Below, one piece after another: positions 54,272 through 63,414 of a stretch of 64,000 nt of DNA. Numbering within the stretch: position 1 is the first letter of the stretch; the number at the start of each line of letters is the position of its first letter. This DNA is from PALSA-1444 sp964291045. Its GTDB lineage: Bacteria > Chlamydiota > Chlamydiia > Chlamydiales > Rhabdochlamydiaceae. Made by a program: the position numbers and the translations under genes. The stretch covers positions 1,116,001 to 1,180,000 of the forward strand of contig NZ_OZ197277.1 of the NCBI RefSeq assembly GCF_964291045.1, given 5' to 3'. The notes beneath the pieces were generated by a model, which was not told the DNA's origin, searched no databases, and worked only from the letters and a program-made list of their open reading frames with translations.

Positions 54272-56152
54272 TTACATTTCTTTAGCCTTCTCATTAAGCT
54301 CTTCTCTTGTATAAATTTTTCCATTGAGCAGCTCTACCGTTTCATCTCTGGCAAGAAGATCTCTAAGACCATAATAAAATTTTCTAGATTCAGAATTGAT
54401 ATCAATAGCTTTAAGATAAAGCTTTTTCTTTGTATAAACCTCTCCACTTAATAGCTCTACTGTTTCATCATTTTTTAAAAGATTTGCAAGCTTATAATAA
54501 GAATTTTCATGTTCAGGGTTCAACTCAATGAGTTTTAAATAAAGATCTTTGCTTGTACAGACTTCTCCATTGAATAGCTCTATTGTTTCATCATCATTGA
54601 GAATATGTGCAAGATGATAATAAGACTCTTCATCATTAGGATCTAATTCAATGATTTTCAAATGGAAATCTTTAATTGTCCAGATTTCTCCATTTAACAA
54701 CTGAATTGCTTCATTATGTTCTAGAATATTCATAAGCGCATAATAGAAAATAATTTTTTTGGGATTCATTTCAATCAATTTAAGACAAAGCTTTTTCTTT
54801 GTATAAACTTCTCCACTTAACAGCTCTACTGTTTCATCACATTTAAGAAGCTCCTCAAGATTATAATAGAAAAGAATTTGTCTAGGGTTGATATCGATCA
54901 ATTTAATATACAGTTTTTTCTTTGTATAGATTTCTCCGCTTAAAAACTTTATTGTCTCATCATTTTTGATAAGTTGGACAAGATAATAATAAGATTTTTC
55001 ATCATTAGGGTTTATCTCAATCGCCTTAAGATAAAGCTCTTTTTTTGTATAGACTTCTCCACTTAAAAACTTACCCATTTCATGATTCTCTAAAATCTCC
55101 GCAAGATAGCAGTAAAAGTTTTCATTTGTAGGATTTAGCTCAATGGCCTTAAGATAAAGCTCTCTACAGGTATAGATTTTTTCATTTAAAAATTTGACTG
55201 TTTCATCTTTATCTAAAAGATTTGCAAGATGGTAATAAAAATTTGCGTTTTTAGGATTTAACTCAATAGCCTTACAATAAAGATCTTTTATGTTACAGGT
55301 CTCCCCGCTTAAAAGCTTTACTGTTTCACTGTCTTCTAAAGAATTTGCAAGATGGTAATAGGATTCTGCATTTTTAGGATTTAACTCAATCATCTTAAGA
55401 AAGAGCTCTTTTCTTGTACAAATTTCTCCACTTAACAGCTTGACTGTTTCACCATTTTCTAAAATACTCGCAAGATTATTGTAAGGACGCTCTTGTTTAG
55501 GATTTAAATCAATAGCTTTACAATAAAGATCTTTTTTGCCGTAGGGCATCTCTTCACTTAAAAGCCAGATTGTTTCATCGTCTTCTAAAACAACTGCAAG
55601 ATTGTAGTAATATTTTTCATTTTTAGGGTTGAGCTCAATAGCCTTACAATAAAGATCTTTTCTTCTATAAATCTCTCCGCTTAAGAGATTTACCGTTTCC
55701 CCATTTTCTAAAGAATTTGCAAGGCTGTAATAAAAATCTGCATTATTAGAATTCAACTCAATTGCTTGAAGAAAAAGCTCTTTCTTTGTACAAATTTTCC
55801 CACTTAAAAATTGAACAGTTTCATGATTTCCTAAAAGCTTTGCAAGACTATAGTAAGCATTTCCATCCGTAGAATTACATTCAATTGCCTTGATAAGAGC
55901 CTCTTTTTTTGGATTAGATGCATCACTTAACGGCTCTATGACTTGATGAACATTTAAAAGATTTGACTCTGTATCAATATTTTTATCGTGGTTTATTTCT
56001 AAAACAGTACCCACTACTTGTTCTATTTTTGAAGCTTCTACATAAAGTTTTTTAGATGATTTTTCATCATCTCTTGAAATAGATGCTAAATTTTCTTTAT
56101 TATGAGAAGCCTCTGAAGGAGTTGTGATTGAAGTATAGGGTCGAATTGTCAT
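54272..56152 (-). CDS. Protein of 41-residue TPR-like LSGE/YTKKE repeats (regular form)
   Basis: The 626-residue protein starts MTIRPYTSITTPSEAS. After a leader of about 85 residues it is almost entirely about 13 tandem repeats of 41 residues: AIELNPKNxxxYYxLAxxLE, then xxETVxLLSGExYTKKELYLK. The first half is a classic TPR helix pair start. The second half carries an extra LLSGE turn where normal 34-residue TPRs go straight into helix B. Lys and Asn are strongly enriched. It is a paralogue of the 882-residue protein at 51423, in opposite orientation, with the two 3' ends facing each other. The function is unknown; a peptide- or protein-binding solenoid is likely. Confidence 0.85.
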   Translation of the reverse strand: MTIRPYTSITTPSEASHNKENLASISRDDEKSSKKLYVEASKIEQVVGTVLEINHDKNIDTESNLLNVHQVIEPLSDASNPKKEALIKAIECNSTDGNAYYSLAKLLGNHETVQFLSGKICTKKELFLQAIELNSNNADFYYSLANSLENGETVNLLSGEIYRRKDLYCKAIELNPKNEKYYYNLAVVLEDDETIWLLSEEMPYGKKDLYCKAIDLNPKQERPYNNLASILENGETVKLLSGEICTRKELFLKMIELNPKNAESYYHLANSLEDSETVKLLSGETCNIKDLYCKAIELNPKNANFYYHLANLLDKDETVKFLNEKIYTCRELYLKAIELNPTNENFYCYLAEILENHEMGKFLSGEVYTKKELYLKAIEINPNDEKSYYYLVQLIKNDETIKFLSGEIYTKKKLYIKLIDINPRQILFYYNLEELLKCDETVELLSGEVYTKKKLCLKLIEMNPKKIIFYYALMNILEHNEAIQLLNGEIWTIKDFHLKIIELDPNDEESYYHLAHILNDDETIELFNGEVCTSKDLYLKLIELNPEHENSYYKLANLLKNDETVELLSGEVYTKKKLYLKAIDINSESRKFYYGLRDLLARDETVELLNGKIYTREELNEKAKEM

Positions 56153-56344
56153 AATGCACCTTTAGATTTACGTCTTTAAGCTAGACCCTCATAGGAATAT
56201 AAAGATCATCCTCTTCACGCGCTAGCACATATGTTGATAATAATAGCGTATCAATATTTTTGATTTAACACAACAGAAACACTCATAAATAGAAAATTAT
56301 TGAATAATAAGACAGACTAAAAAAAATACTTAAAATTTTAAAAA

Positions 56345-57196
56345 TTACGCATTTGCTGCATGGCCTGATACTTTCACAAACCTATCATGAGAAGCGTAGT
56401 CTTTAAACACTTCCACAAATTTCCATCCATGAGAGAGGAAAACGGTTTTGATATGTTCTCCCATCCCTGTCCCTATCTCAAGATAGAGAGAGCCTGTTTT
56501 ATAGAGATGAGGAGCGAGGGTCTTGGCGAGTTTTTCGTAAAACTCATATCCAGTTTCTCCTCCCACAAGAGCAAGCTTGGGTTCCCACTGTTTCACCTCT
56601 AATTCTAAAGAATGATAATCTTGTTCTGAAATATAAGGAGGGTTACACACAATGATATCTGCTTTAAGCCCTTGAAAGGCCTCTAGGAGATCTCCATGCC
56701 AAATATCAACATGCACATCATTTTTTGCGGCATTTTTTTTAGCAAGCTCCACTGCCTCAAGAGAAATATCAGATAAAATAACTGAGCAATCAGGCCTTTG
56801 ATGCTTAATAGAGATCCCTAAGCATCCAGAACCTGAGCAAATATCCCACACAGTAAGAGACTCTTCACCTATTGCTTCTATTACTTTTTCTGCTAAAAAT
56901 TCAGTCTCTTGTCTAGGGATTAAAACATCAGGAGTCACTTCTAATTCTATTTTAAGAAATTGAACAGTGCCCACAATGTATTGCCACGGCATTTTTTGAG
57001 ACCGTTTCTTTAAAAAAAGCCTTAAAAGATCAAGCTCTACAGGATCTAAAAGTCTATCAAATTGAAGATACAGCTCAATGCGAGGCAGTTTTAAAACAAG
57101 AGATAAAAGCTCTTCAGCTTCCCTTCTTGAGCGATCAAACCCTTTTTGAGAGAGAAATGTGGTGGATAAATCTAGAATTTCACTGATTGTTTTCAT
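56345..57196 (-). CDS. prmC: Peptide chain release factor N5-glutamine methyltransferase
   Basis: It methylates the Gln of the GGQ motif in release factors. The N-terminal helical domain (1-85) contains RREAEELLSLVL. The AdoMet-binding part has VWDICSGSGCLGISIKH near 117 and the diagnostic IVCNPPYISE near 183. DVLIPRQETEFL near 92 matches the family's PRPETE motif. Length of 283 residues is normal. Its ATG overlaps the end of prfA, which encodes its substrate, by 17 bases. In Chlamydia the next gene is ffh; here the TPR island intervenes. Confidence 0.95.
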   Translation of the reverse strand: MKTISEILDLSTTFLSQKGFDRSRREAEELLSLVLKLPRIELYLQFDRLLDPVELDLLRLFLKKRSQKMPWQYIVGTVQFLKIELEVTPDVLIPRQETEFLAEKVIEAIGEESLTVWDICSGSGCLGISIKHQRPDCSVILSDISLEAVELAKKNAAKNDVHVDIWHGDLLEAFQGLKADIIVCNPPYISEQDYHSLELEVKQWEPKLALVGGETGYEFYEKLAKTLAPHLYKTGSLYLEIGTGMGEHIKTVFLSHGWKFVEVFKDYASHDRFVKVSGHAANA

Positions 57197-58274
57197 CGCC
57201 AGCTAGCTTTTGTTCATAAAAGTAAGTAACAAGAGCTTGCGCAAGTTCATCAATATCTCCCTCTAGCATCTCTCCTAGGTGATAAAGAGTCACTCCAATA
57301 CGGTGATCCGTAATTCTATTTTGCGGGAAATTATAGGTTCTAATTCTTTCTGAACGATCACCTGAGCCCACTTGAGAAGATCTAAGAGCTGCCATTTCTT
57401 GCTGCTCTTTTCTTCTTTTTTCTTCGACGATTTTTGCAGAAAGAAGTCTCATCGCTTTATCACGGTTTTTATGCTGACTTCTCTCTTCTTGACAAGCAAC
57501 CACAACACCCGTTGGAATGTGGGTAATTCTAACCGCTGAATCGGTTGTATTTACGTGCTGACCACCTGCTCCTGAAGATCTAAATGTATCAATGCGGAGA
57601 TCATCAAGATTGATGTTGAGCTGCTCTTCTTCTGTGGGCTCTGGTAAAACAGCAATGGTAACAGCTGAGGTGTGAACTCTTCCTTGCGTCTCTGTTGCTG
57701 GGATACGTTGCACACGGTGTGTTCCTGCTTCATATTGCAACAGTCTAAACACCTGCTGCCCAGATATGACCATAATGTATTCTTTAAATCCGCCTCTTTC
57801 TGAAGGAGCTGCAGATAAAAGCTCACACTTCCACCCTTTTTTATCGGCATAATATTGATACATCCTGACGCAGTCACCCACAAAAATAGCTGCCTCATCG
57901 CCTCCAGTTCCTGCCCGTATTTCCATAATCACATTTCGATTATCTAAAGGGTCTGGAGGAACAAGAAGAGATTCAAGCTCAGCTTTTATACGGGTTAAAA
58001 GAGTTGATAAAGTGTCGACATCTTCTTTGATGAAAGAAATGAGATCAGGATCTGATTCCCCTTTTAGGAGGATTTCATTTTCTTTGAGTTGAGAAGAGGT
58101 GAGTTCAATTTTTTGGACAAGATCTTTAATTTTTCCAAGTCTTGCATGCTCTTGAGCTAGATCCCTGTATCTAGAGGGATCTTGAAATATTGCAGGGTCT
58201 CCAAGTGAAGTCTCTACTTCTTGAAAGCGAGACAATAACCCTTCAACCCTTTTTGCTAACCGTTCATCAAGCAT
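57180..58274 (-). CDS. prfA: Peptide chain release factor 1
   Basis: It reads UAA and UAG stop codons. The GGQ loop RSSGAGGQHVNTTDSAVRI is at about 225-245. The stop-codon recognition region lies within domain 2 (HRVQRIPATETQGRVHTSAV). N-terminal helices (1-100) and a C-terminal GDIDELAQALVTYFYEQKL complete the class I release factor. Length of 364 residues is standard. It is expected to be modified by PrmC from the overlapping gene. Confidence 0.97.
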   Translation of the reverse strand: MLDERLAKRVEGLLSRFQEVETSLGDPAIFQDPSRYRDLAQEHARLGKIKDLVQKIELTSSQLKENEILLKGESDPDLISFIKEDVDTLSTLLTRIKAELESLLVPPDPLDNRNVIMEIRAGTGGDEAAIFVGDCVRMYQYYADKKGWKCELLSAAPSERGGFKEYIMVISGQQVFRLLQYEAGTHRVQRIPATETQGRVHTSAVTIAVLPEPTEEEQLNINLDDLRIDTFRSSGAGGQHVNTTDSAVRITHIPTGVVVACQEERSQHKNRDKAMRLLSAKIVEEKRRKEQQEMAALRSSQVGSGDRSERIRTYNFPQNRITDHRIGVTLYHLGEMLEGDIDELAQALVTYFYEQKLAGDENNQ

Positions 58275-58299
58275 GATTATTTCAGAAAAATTGGCTAGA

Positions 58300-58614
58300 T
58301 TACTTTTTCAGGATCGTTTTTTTCTTATCCTTAGCTTGAAGTGCGCCTTTTGCTCTAGCTTCTTCTTCTAGCTTTTTCTTCTCATAACGTTTTTCAAACT
58401 GTTTCACACGTCCATCAGAGTCAACAAGCTTGTTGTCGCCTGTAAAGAACGGATGTGAGTAGGAAGAGATGGATAATTTGTATACGGGATACTCTTTCCC
58501 TTCAAAGACTTCACGTTCTTTTGGCTGAAGTGTTGATCCACAGAGAAAACGGGTTCCTGTTGCAGAATCAATAAATAGCACAGTTTGATAAGGAGGATGA
58601 ATATTTTCTTTCAT
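58300..58614 (-). CDS. rpmE2: 50S ribosomal protein L31, type B
   Basis: It begins MKENIHPPYQTVLFID and has SISSYSHPFFTGDNKLVDSD, the L31 signature. The zinc-binding CxxC pairs of type A L31 are absent (a single Cys remains), and the EGKEYPVYKL insertion marks type B. A Lys/Glu/Ala-rich tail extends it to 104 residues. It lies 25 bases upstream of prfA on the same strand and is probably co-transcribed. Confidence 0.93.
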   Translation of the reverse strand: MKENIHPPYQTVLFIDSATGTRFLCGSTLQPKEREVFEGKEYPVYKLSISSYSHPFFTGDNKLVDSDGRVKQFEKRYEKKKLEEEARAKGALQAKDKKKTILKK

Positions 58615-58798
58615 AAAATTCCCAGGTGTTAGGAAGTCAATTTATCACAATTTTCTATTAAAGATAAAGTAAAAATCTTGAGACGATCAAGCCTAAGACG
58701 ATCTTGTTTTTTTAAATTAAGTAGAAAAATATTTTCTACTCTAATACAAGAGGGTTAATGCACACTTTAGCAACAATCTCTAGAGCTTAAGGATGTTA

Positions 58799-59128
58799 AT
58801 GCGTAAACTCTCTTTTCTTAGCTGTCTATTGGCTTTTATAGGAGCCTTTTTTCTCCTCTTTTCTCACTACATTGATGTAAAAATTGCAGGGGGAAAATCG
58901 CAAATTGCTTTAGCGGAGCAAAAGACAACAGATTCCTCTTCTTTTTTCACCTCAAGTAGAACAGCTAGGCTCATGAAAGCGCAAATTGAAGAAACGGTAA
59001 AAGAGGCTAAGCGCTCTCTCATTTTTTATGAAAATGCTTCAGAAAAAATCAAACTTATAAGTTATTCCGCCCTCTTTTTTGCGCTGTTTTCTTTAACCTA
59101 TCAGTATAAGAAAGACTTAAGAGCGTAA
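58799..59128 (+). CDS. Small membrane protein with two transmembrane segments
   Basis: I start at the ATG at 58799 (MRKLSFLSCLLAFIGAFFLL), with AAGG six bases upstream; the ATG six bases earlier has no room for a ribosome site. The product is 109 residues. A hydrophobic helix lies at about 5-24 and a second at about 86-100 (LISYSALFFALFSLTY). The 60-residue segment between them is helical and charged (RLMKAQIEETVKEAKR). The N-terminal helix has a Cys at residue 9 in an LSCL context, which is not a convincing lipobox. I do not recognise the family. It lies between the rpmE promoter region and TPR-CHAT gene F, facing gene F tail-to-tail. Confidence 0.75.
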   Translation: MRKLSFLSCLLAFIGAFFLLFSHYIDVKIAGGKSQIALAEQKTTDSSSFFTSSRTARLMKAQIEETVKEAKRSLIFYENASEKIKLISYSALFFALFSLTYQYKKDLRA

Positions 59129-59214
59129 AAGCTGCGTAGCTAGGATAACCCTTTCACAAATATGTGTATTATAGAGAAGAAGCTCTGAATCATTACTCAC
59201 CCTATAAGATATTG

Positions 59215-62200
59215 TTATGCGGGTAATCCCGATAAGAAAAATGATCCCCATTGACGCGGTTTATTTCGCTCTGTTTTCATCGCCATAAGAGCCATCTTCT
59301 GTAAAGCTCTCACTTTACTAATTTTTGGAGTATCAATTCCTAAATAGTGCTGATAAAAAGTCTCTACCATCTTTACAGTGAGCTTTCCTTCAGGAAGCGG
59401 CCAGTAGCTAGCAATCGTTGATTTAGCTCCGGCTCCTAAAAAAGACCAGATGGGGCCAATACTTCCCTCTTTTTGAAGATTCCCTCTTCCTAAATGACAA
59501 GCGCTCATAAAGACAAGGTCAGCTTTAAGAGCAAGTGAGTTCACATCTTTAGCGTGAAGGTATTTAGGATGCTCAATATCTTCGCTTGCTAACTTAAAAA
59601 ACCCTTCAAAAACAGAATAAGGATCATCTTGCGGCTTCTTTCCTGCAATTCCATGACATGCAATGTGAATGACCTGAGCATTAGGAGCATGTTTAAAAAC
59701 ATTTTCGACTGTTGCTTCTTTTTGAATAAATACTTCCGTTTTAGAAGTTTTCATCATGGGTGCGATAATATCTTGAACTTCAATTTCTGCTTGTTTTAAC
59801 TCATCTTTTTTATGATAAGTCGTAGGATTACCCATCAAAAGAGCCTGATCAGAAAACTCTTGAGGCAGTTGATTCAAAAGAGAGAGAACTTGAATAGAAG
59901 GTGCGACTGAAATGGGATAGTTTTCAATCAGGTATTGATCTTTTTTAGCATTATAAAATGCCCCGAAGGGAAGATGGGCTAAAAATCCATCAGGAATGAA
60001 CGTGAGTGTTTCTTCAGAATCTGGTAAAGGAAGGTACTCTTCTAGAGGAGCGATAAGGAGATTATACCAAGAGGAGAGTCTTTCATTAAAAAGCTGGGCC
60101 GAGGTCTTTTCACCCCTTATAGGGCGTTTAGCTTCTTGTTGATAGGGAAATGCTTTAAAAATAGGATCTAATTCTGCAAATGTCCCTTTTGGAATAGGCA
60201 AAGAAATTGACTGGGAATTTTTCCCTTTAAAAGAAATAATCCAAACTTGAATCTTTGCTTCTCTAAAGTTTAAGGGAGTAAGAGAATACATGACAAAAGT
60301 TGTAGAAAGATTTTCTGCTAATTGTTGGATCTCTTCAATAGAAAGAGAGTTAAAAGAAGAGTCTAGATTCTCTGTTAGGATGCGTTTTTGAGATAAGAGA
60401 GAAGAAAGAGCTCGGGATCGTCTCGTATTAGAAATCTCTAATGCATCAGTATTTTTACTCTGCAATAATAGTGTTTGTTCTAGACCCATATAAGGCTTCG
60501 AGAACTGTTCAAATAAAGTGATTTGCCACTGAGCCTTTTTTACACTATGCTGAAGAAAGGCATGAATTTTAATACTTTTGCAAAAATATTCTTCTGCTTT
60601 AGGATACTCTCCTAATCTCCAGTAGGCAACTCCCAAATTACCATAAGCACTCCCTTTTATCATTTTATCTTTTAGCTCTCTTGCAATCTTTAAACACTGT
60701 TCTTGGCAACTGATTACTTTACAGTAGTCTCCTAACCCATCGTAGGCAGCTCCCAAATTGCAGTAAGCTTTCCCTTCTCCCACTTGATCTTTTAGCTCTC
60801 TCGTAATTTTTAAACTCTTCTTATGATAACCAATTGCTTGATAATAGGCTCCTAACCCCTGGTACGCATTTCCCAAATTGCCGTAAGCTTTCCCTTCTCC
60901 CACTTGATCTTTTAGCTCTCTCGTAATCTTTAAACTCTTCTTATGATAACCAATTGCTTGATGATAGGCTCCTAACCCCTGGTAAGCATTTCCCAAATTG
61001 CAGTAAGCTAATCCTTCTCCTACTTGATCTTTTAACTCGCTCGCAATCTTTAAATGCTTCTCATGATAATTGATTGCTTCACGATACTCTCCTAACCCCC
61101 GATAGTCATTTCCCAAATTGCCATAAGCTTTCCCTTCTCCCACTTGATCTTTTAGCTTGCTCGCAATCTTTAAATGCTTCTCATGATACTCGATTGCTTC
61201 ACGGTATTCTCCTAACCCGCGGTAGGCATTTCCCAAATTGCCATAAGCCGCCCCTTCTCCTGCTTGATGTTTTAACTCGTTCGCAATCTTTAAATGCTTC
61301 TCATGATACTCGATTGCTTCACGGTACTCTCCTAACCCCTGATAGGCATTTCCCAAATTACTGTAAGCATCCACTTCTCCCACTTGATCTTTTAGCTCTC
61401 TCGCAATTTTTAAATGCTGTTCATGATAAGCAACTGCTTTACGGTAGCCTCCTAACTCCTCACAGGCATTTCCTAAATTGCCATAAGCTCTCCCTTCTCC
61501 CACTTGATCTTTTAGCTCTCTCGTAATCTTTAAATGCTTCTCATGATAACTGATCGCTTCGCGGTACTCTCCTAAACCCTCATAGGCATTTCCCAAATTG
61601 CCGTAAGCCCTCCCTTCTCCCGCTTGATCTTTTAGCTCTCTCGCAATCTTTAAATGCTTCTCATGATAACTGATTGCTTGATGATAGTCCTTTAATCCCC
61701 ATGAGGCATTTCCCAAATTGCCGTAAGCACTCCCTTCTCCCGCTTGGTCTTTTAGCTCTCTCACAATCTTTAAATGCTGTTCATGATAACTGATTGCTTG
61801 ATGGTAATCTTTTAACCCCTCATAGGTAAGCCCCAAATTACAATAAGCCCCTCCTTCTCCCGCTTGATCTTTTAGCTCTCTCACAATCTTTAAATGCTTC
61901 TCATAATAACTGATTGCTTGACGGTAATCTTTTAACCCCTCATAGACAATTCCCAAATTGCAATAAGCCCTCCCTTCTCCCACTTGATCTTTTAGCTCTC
62001 TCGCAATCTTTAAATGCTGCTCATGATAAACAACCGCTTGACGGTAGTCTCCTAACTCCTCATAGACAAGTCCCAAATTGCAATAAGCCCTCTCTTCCCC
62101 TGCTTGATTTTTTAGCTCTAGCGAGATCTTGAGTTCATTCTCATAATATTTGATGTTTTGGTTATAAACTCCTAAACTCGTATCACTACCTATCAAATTG

Positions 62201-62496
62201 CTAGATACCCTCTTATCTCTTAATCGAAGAGCTTCTTCCTCCGATATAAGCTTCAATTGATTGCCAATTTTATAAAGATAGGGCTTAGCTTGAATATTTT
62301 GAAACATCTCGTGAATCATTCCTTCATATTCCCTGACTTTATTCCCTAATGTAAAGAGCGTTTGAATCTTTGCAATCCCTTCTGGGGTTTGATCAGAAAA
62401 AAAATAAAGCCGAGTTTTAGCTTTAGAGGTTTGAGGAGAAGGGATAGCAATTTTAGTGAGTCCTGCATTGCTTAAAATTTTTGAAGAATTTTCCAT
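59215..62496 (-). CDS. TPR-CHAT protease-like protein F
   Basis: This 1093-residue protein starts MENSSKILSNAGLTKIAI with GAGGTT upstream. The N-domain (1-95) includes RLYFFSDQTPEGIAKIQ, near-identical to gene D. No winged helix or ATPase is present. About 13 very similar TPRs (120-645) follow the unit GEGRAYGNLGNAYxGLGEYR with EAIEYHEKHLKIARELKDQ. The RRSRALSSLLSQK bridge leads to CHAT with HIACHG (His 948) and SACHLGRG (Cys 1000), ending FFLSGL. It lies 28 kb from the other copies, beyond the housekeeping block. Both catalytic residues are kept. Confidence 0.9.
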   Translation of the reverse strand: MENSSKILSNAGLTKIAIPSPQTSKAKTRLYFFSDQTPEGIAKIQTLFTLGNKVREYEGMIHEMFQNIQAKPYLYKIGNQLKLISEEEALRLRDKRVSSNLIGSDTSLGVYNQNIKYYENELKISLELKNQAGEERAYCNLGLVYEELGDYRQAVVYHEQHLKIARELKDQVGEGRAYCNLGIVYEGLKDYRQAISYYEKHLKIVRELKDQAGEGGAYCNLGLTYEGLKDYHQAISYHEQHLKIVRELKDQAGEGSAYGNLGNASWGLKDYHQAISYHEKHLKIARELKDQAGEGRAYGNLGNAYEGLGEYREAISYHEKHLKITRELKDQVGEGRAYGNLGNACEELGGYRKAVAYHEQHLKIARELKDQVGEVDAYSNLGNAYQGLGEYREAIEYHEKHLKIANELKHQAGEGAAYGNLGNAYRGLGEYREAIEYHEKHLKIASKLKDQVGEGKAYGNLGNDYRGLGEYREAINYHEKHLKIASELKDQVGEGLAYCNLGNAYQGLGAYHQAIGYHKKSLKITRELKDQVGEGKAYGNLGNAYQGLGAYYQAIGYHKKSLKITRELKDQVGEGKAYCNLGAAYDGLGDYCKVISCQEQCLKIARELKDKMIKGSAYGNLGVAYWRLGEYPKAEEYFCKSIKIHAFLQHSVKKAQWQITLFEQFSKPYMGLEQTLLLQSKNTDALEISNTRRSRALSSLLSQKRILTENLDSSFNSLSIEEIQQLAENLSTTFVMYSLTPLNFREAKIQVWIISFKGKNSQSISLPIPKGTFAELDPIFKAFPYQQEAKRPIRGEKTSAQLFNERLSSWYNLLIAPLEEYLPLPDSEETLTFIPDGFLAHLPFGAFYNAKKDQYLIENYPISVAPSIQVLSLLNQLPQEFSDQALLMGNPTTYHKKDELKQAEIEVQDIIAPMMKTSKTEVFIQKEATVENVFKHAPNAQVIHIACHGIAGKKPQDDPYSVFEGFFKLASEDIEHPKYLHAKDVNSLALKADLVFMSACHLGRGNLQKEGSIGPIWSFLGAGAKSTIASYWPLPEGKLTVKMVETFYQHYLGIDTPKISKVRALQKMALMAMKTERNKPRQWGSFFLSGLPA
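60600..62110. repeat. 120-bp tandem DNA repeats encoding the TPRs of gene F
   Basis: Units of 120 bases recur at the same phase with phrases such as CACTTGATCTTTTAGCTC, GCAATCTTTAAATGCTTCTC and TTTCCCAAATTGC. Neighbouring units at 60780-60900 and 60900-61020 are almost identical. One unit equals one TPR. Long opposite-strand frames here are artefacts. Confidence 0.8.
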
Positions 62497-63000
62497 TTAT
62501 AACCTCATAAGTTTTTTATAAAAAATCCACTATGAAATATAAGATTATATTTGATCAATACTCTCCTTTAAAAATTCTCCTTTTTAAAGAAAATCAATAA
62601 GGCTGTTTAAGCAAGATTATTTTATCCACCAAACTTGAAACCGCTAACTGTGAGCAAGCTCCATAAAATAGGAAAATAGCAATTTCTCCCGAAAAGATGA
62701 CTATCATTCTCTTTCCCCCCAGGAACTTTCGCCCTATTTTTTATAAAAATTTCTTTAATGATCATGCCTGATTTTACCTCCGCTATTTTCCCTTCCGCAA
62801 ACACTCATTTTTAATCTTCTACTCACGGCTCTTTTCCATCTAGACAGTATCATAGGGATTTTAAGAAAAAGCCCTTCACATTTTCAGCTCCCTTGTTTAT
62901 TCAAAAATCTATGTAGCGGCATTTTTCTTACCTTGGGCATCTCCTCTTTGAGGGAAAATTTTGATCGCAAAAAGGACCCCATTTCAGCTACCATACATGC
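62497..63000. other. Intergenic region between gene F and the OsmC-family gene
   Basis: A 60-codon minus-strand frame at 62622-62804 has no recognisable homology or ribosome site and I do not call it. The region must contain divergent promoters for gene F and for the plus-strand OsmC-holA pair. Confidence 0.4.
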
Positions 63001-63414
63001 ATGGAAAAAATCTTCATTGATTACGAAGGCAATCTTAGATCACGCCTTACACAAACCTCTCATGACACAGTCCTATATATCGATGCCCCTAAAGAAAATG
63101 GTGGCCTTGGAGCCTCCTTTTCTCCCACAGATCTTTTGGCTGCCGCGTTAGCTAGCTGCATTGTGACTGTGATCACTCTTGCTGCAAAAAGATACGGCGT
63201 TGAAATTGTAAAGCTTAAAGCTACCATTGAAAAAACAATGACATCTATTCCTCAGAGAAGAATTGCATCGCTTACATTTCATCTCTACTGTGAAGATATT
63301 TTAGAAGAGTCCCTCATTCAAATTCTTGAGAAAGCCGCTCACACGTGTCCTGTTCATAACTCTCTTCACAAAGATATTGAGCAGCACTTGACATTTCATT
63401 GGAAAAGATCATGA
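63001..63414 (+). CDS. OsmC/Ohr-family protein
   Basis: The 137-residue protein has the OsmC fold markers. PTDLLAAALASCIVTVITL carries the first reactive Cys near residue 57, and AAHTCPVHNSL near 115 the second, the pair used to reduce organic or lipid hydroperoxides. FSPTDLLAAALASC is the typical helix start. It probably detoxifies peroxides in the cytosol. The start ATG at 63001 lacks a strong ribosome site. It overlaps the next gene by four bases (ATGA), so the two form an operon. Confidence 0.88.
   Translation: MEKIFIDYEGNLRSRLTQTSHDTVLYIDAPKENGGLGASFSPTDLLAAALASCIVTVITLAAKRYGVEIVKLKATIEKTMTSIPQRRIASLTFHLYCEDILEESLIQILEKAAHTCPVHNSLHKDIEQHLTFHWKRS

Noticed and set aside
61074..61526. Plus-strand 150-codon frame, His/Leu-rich repeats
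   Set aside because: Antisense by-product of the TPR repeats in gene F. The same kind of frame occurs at 61914-62132.
62622..62804. Minus-strand 60-codon frame (ends WSLLTVSGFKFGG)
   Set aside because: No start context and no recognised family. It could be a fragment of a dispersed repeat, but nothing in the window supports that.
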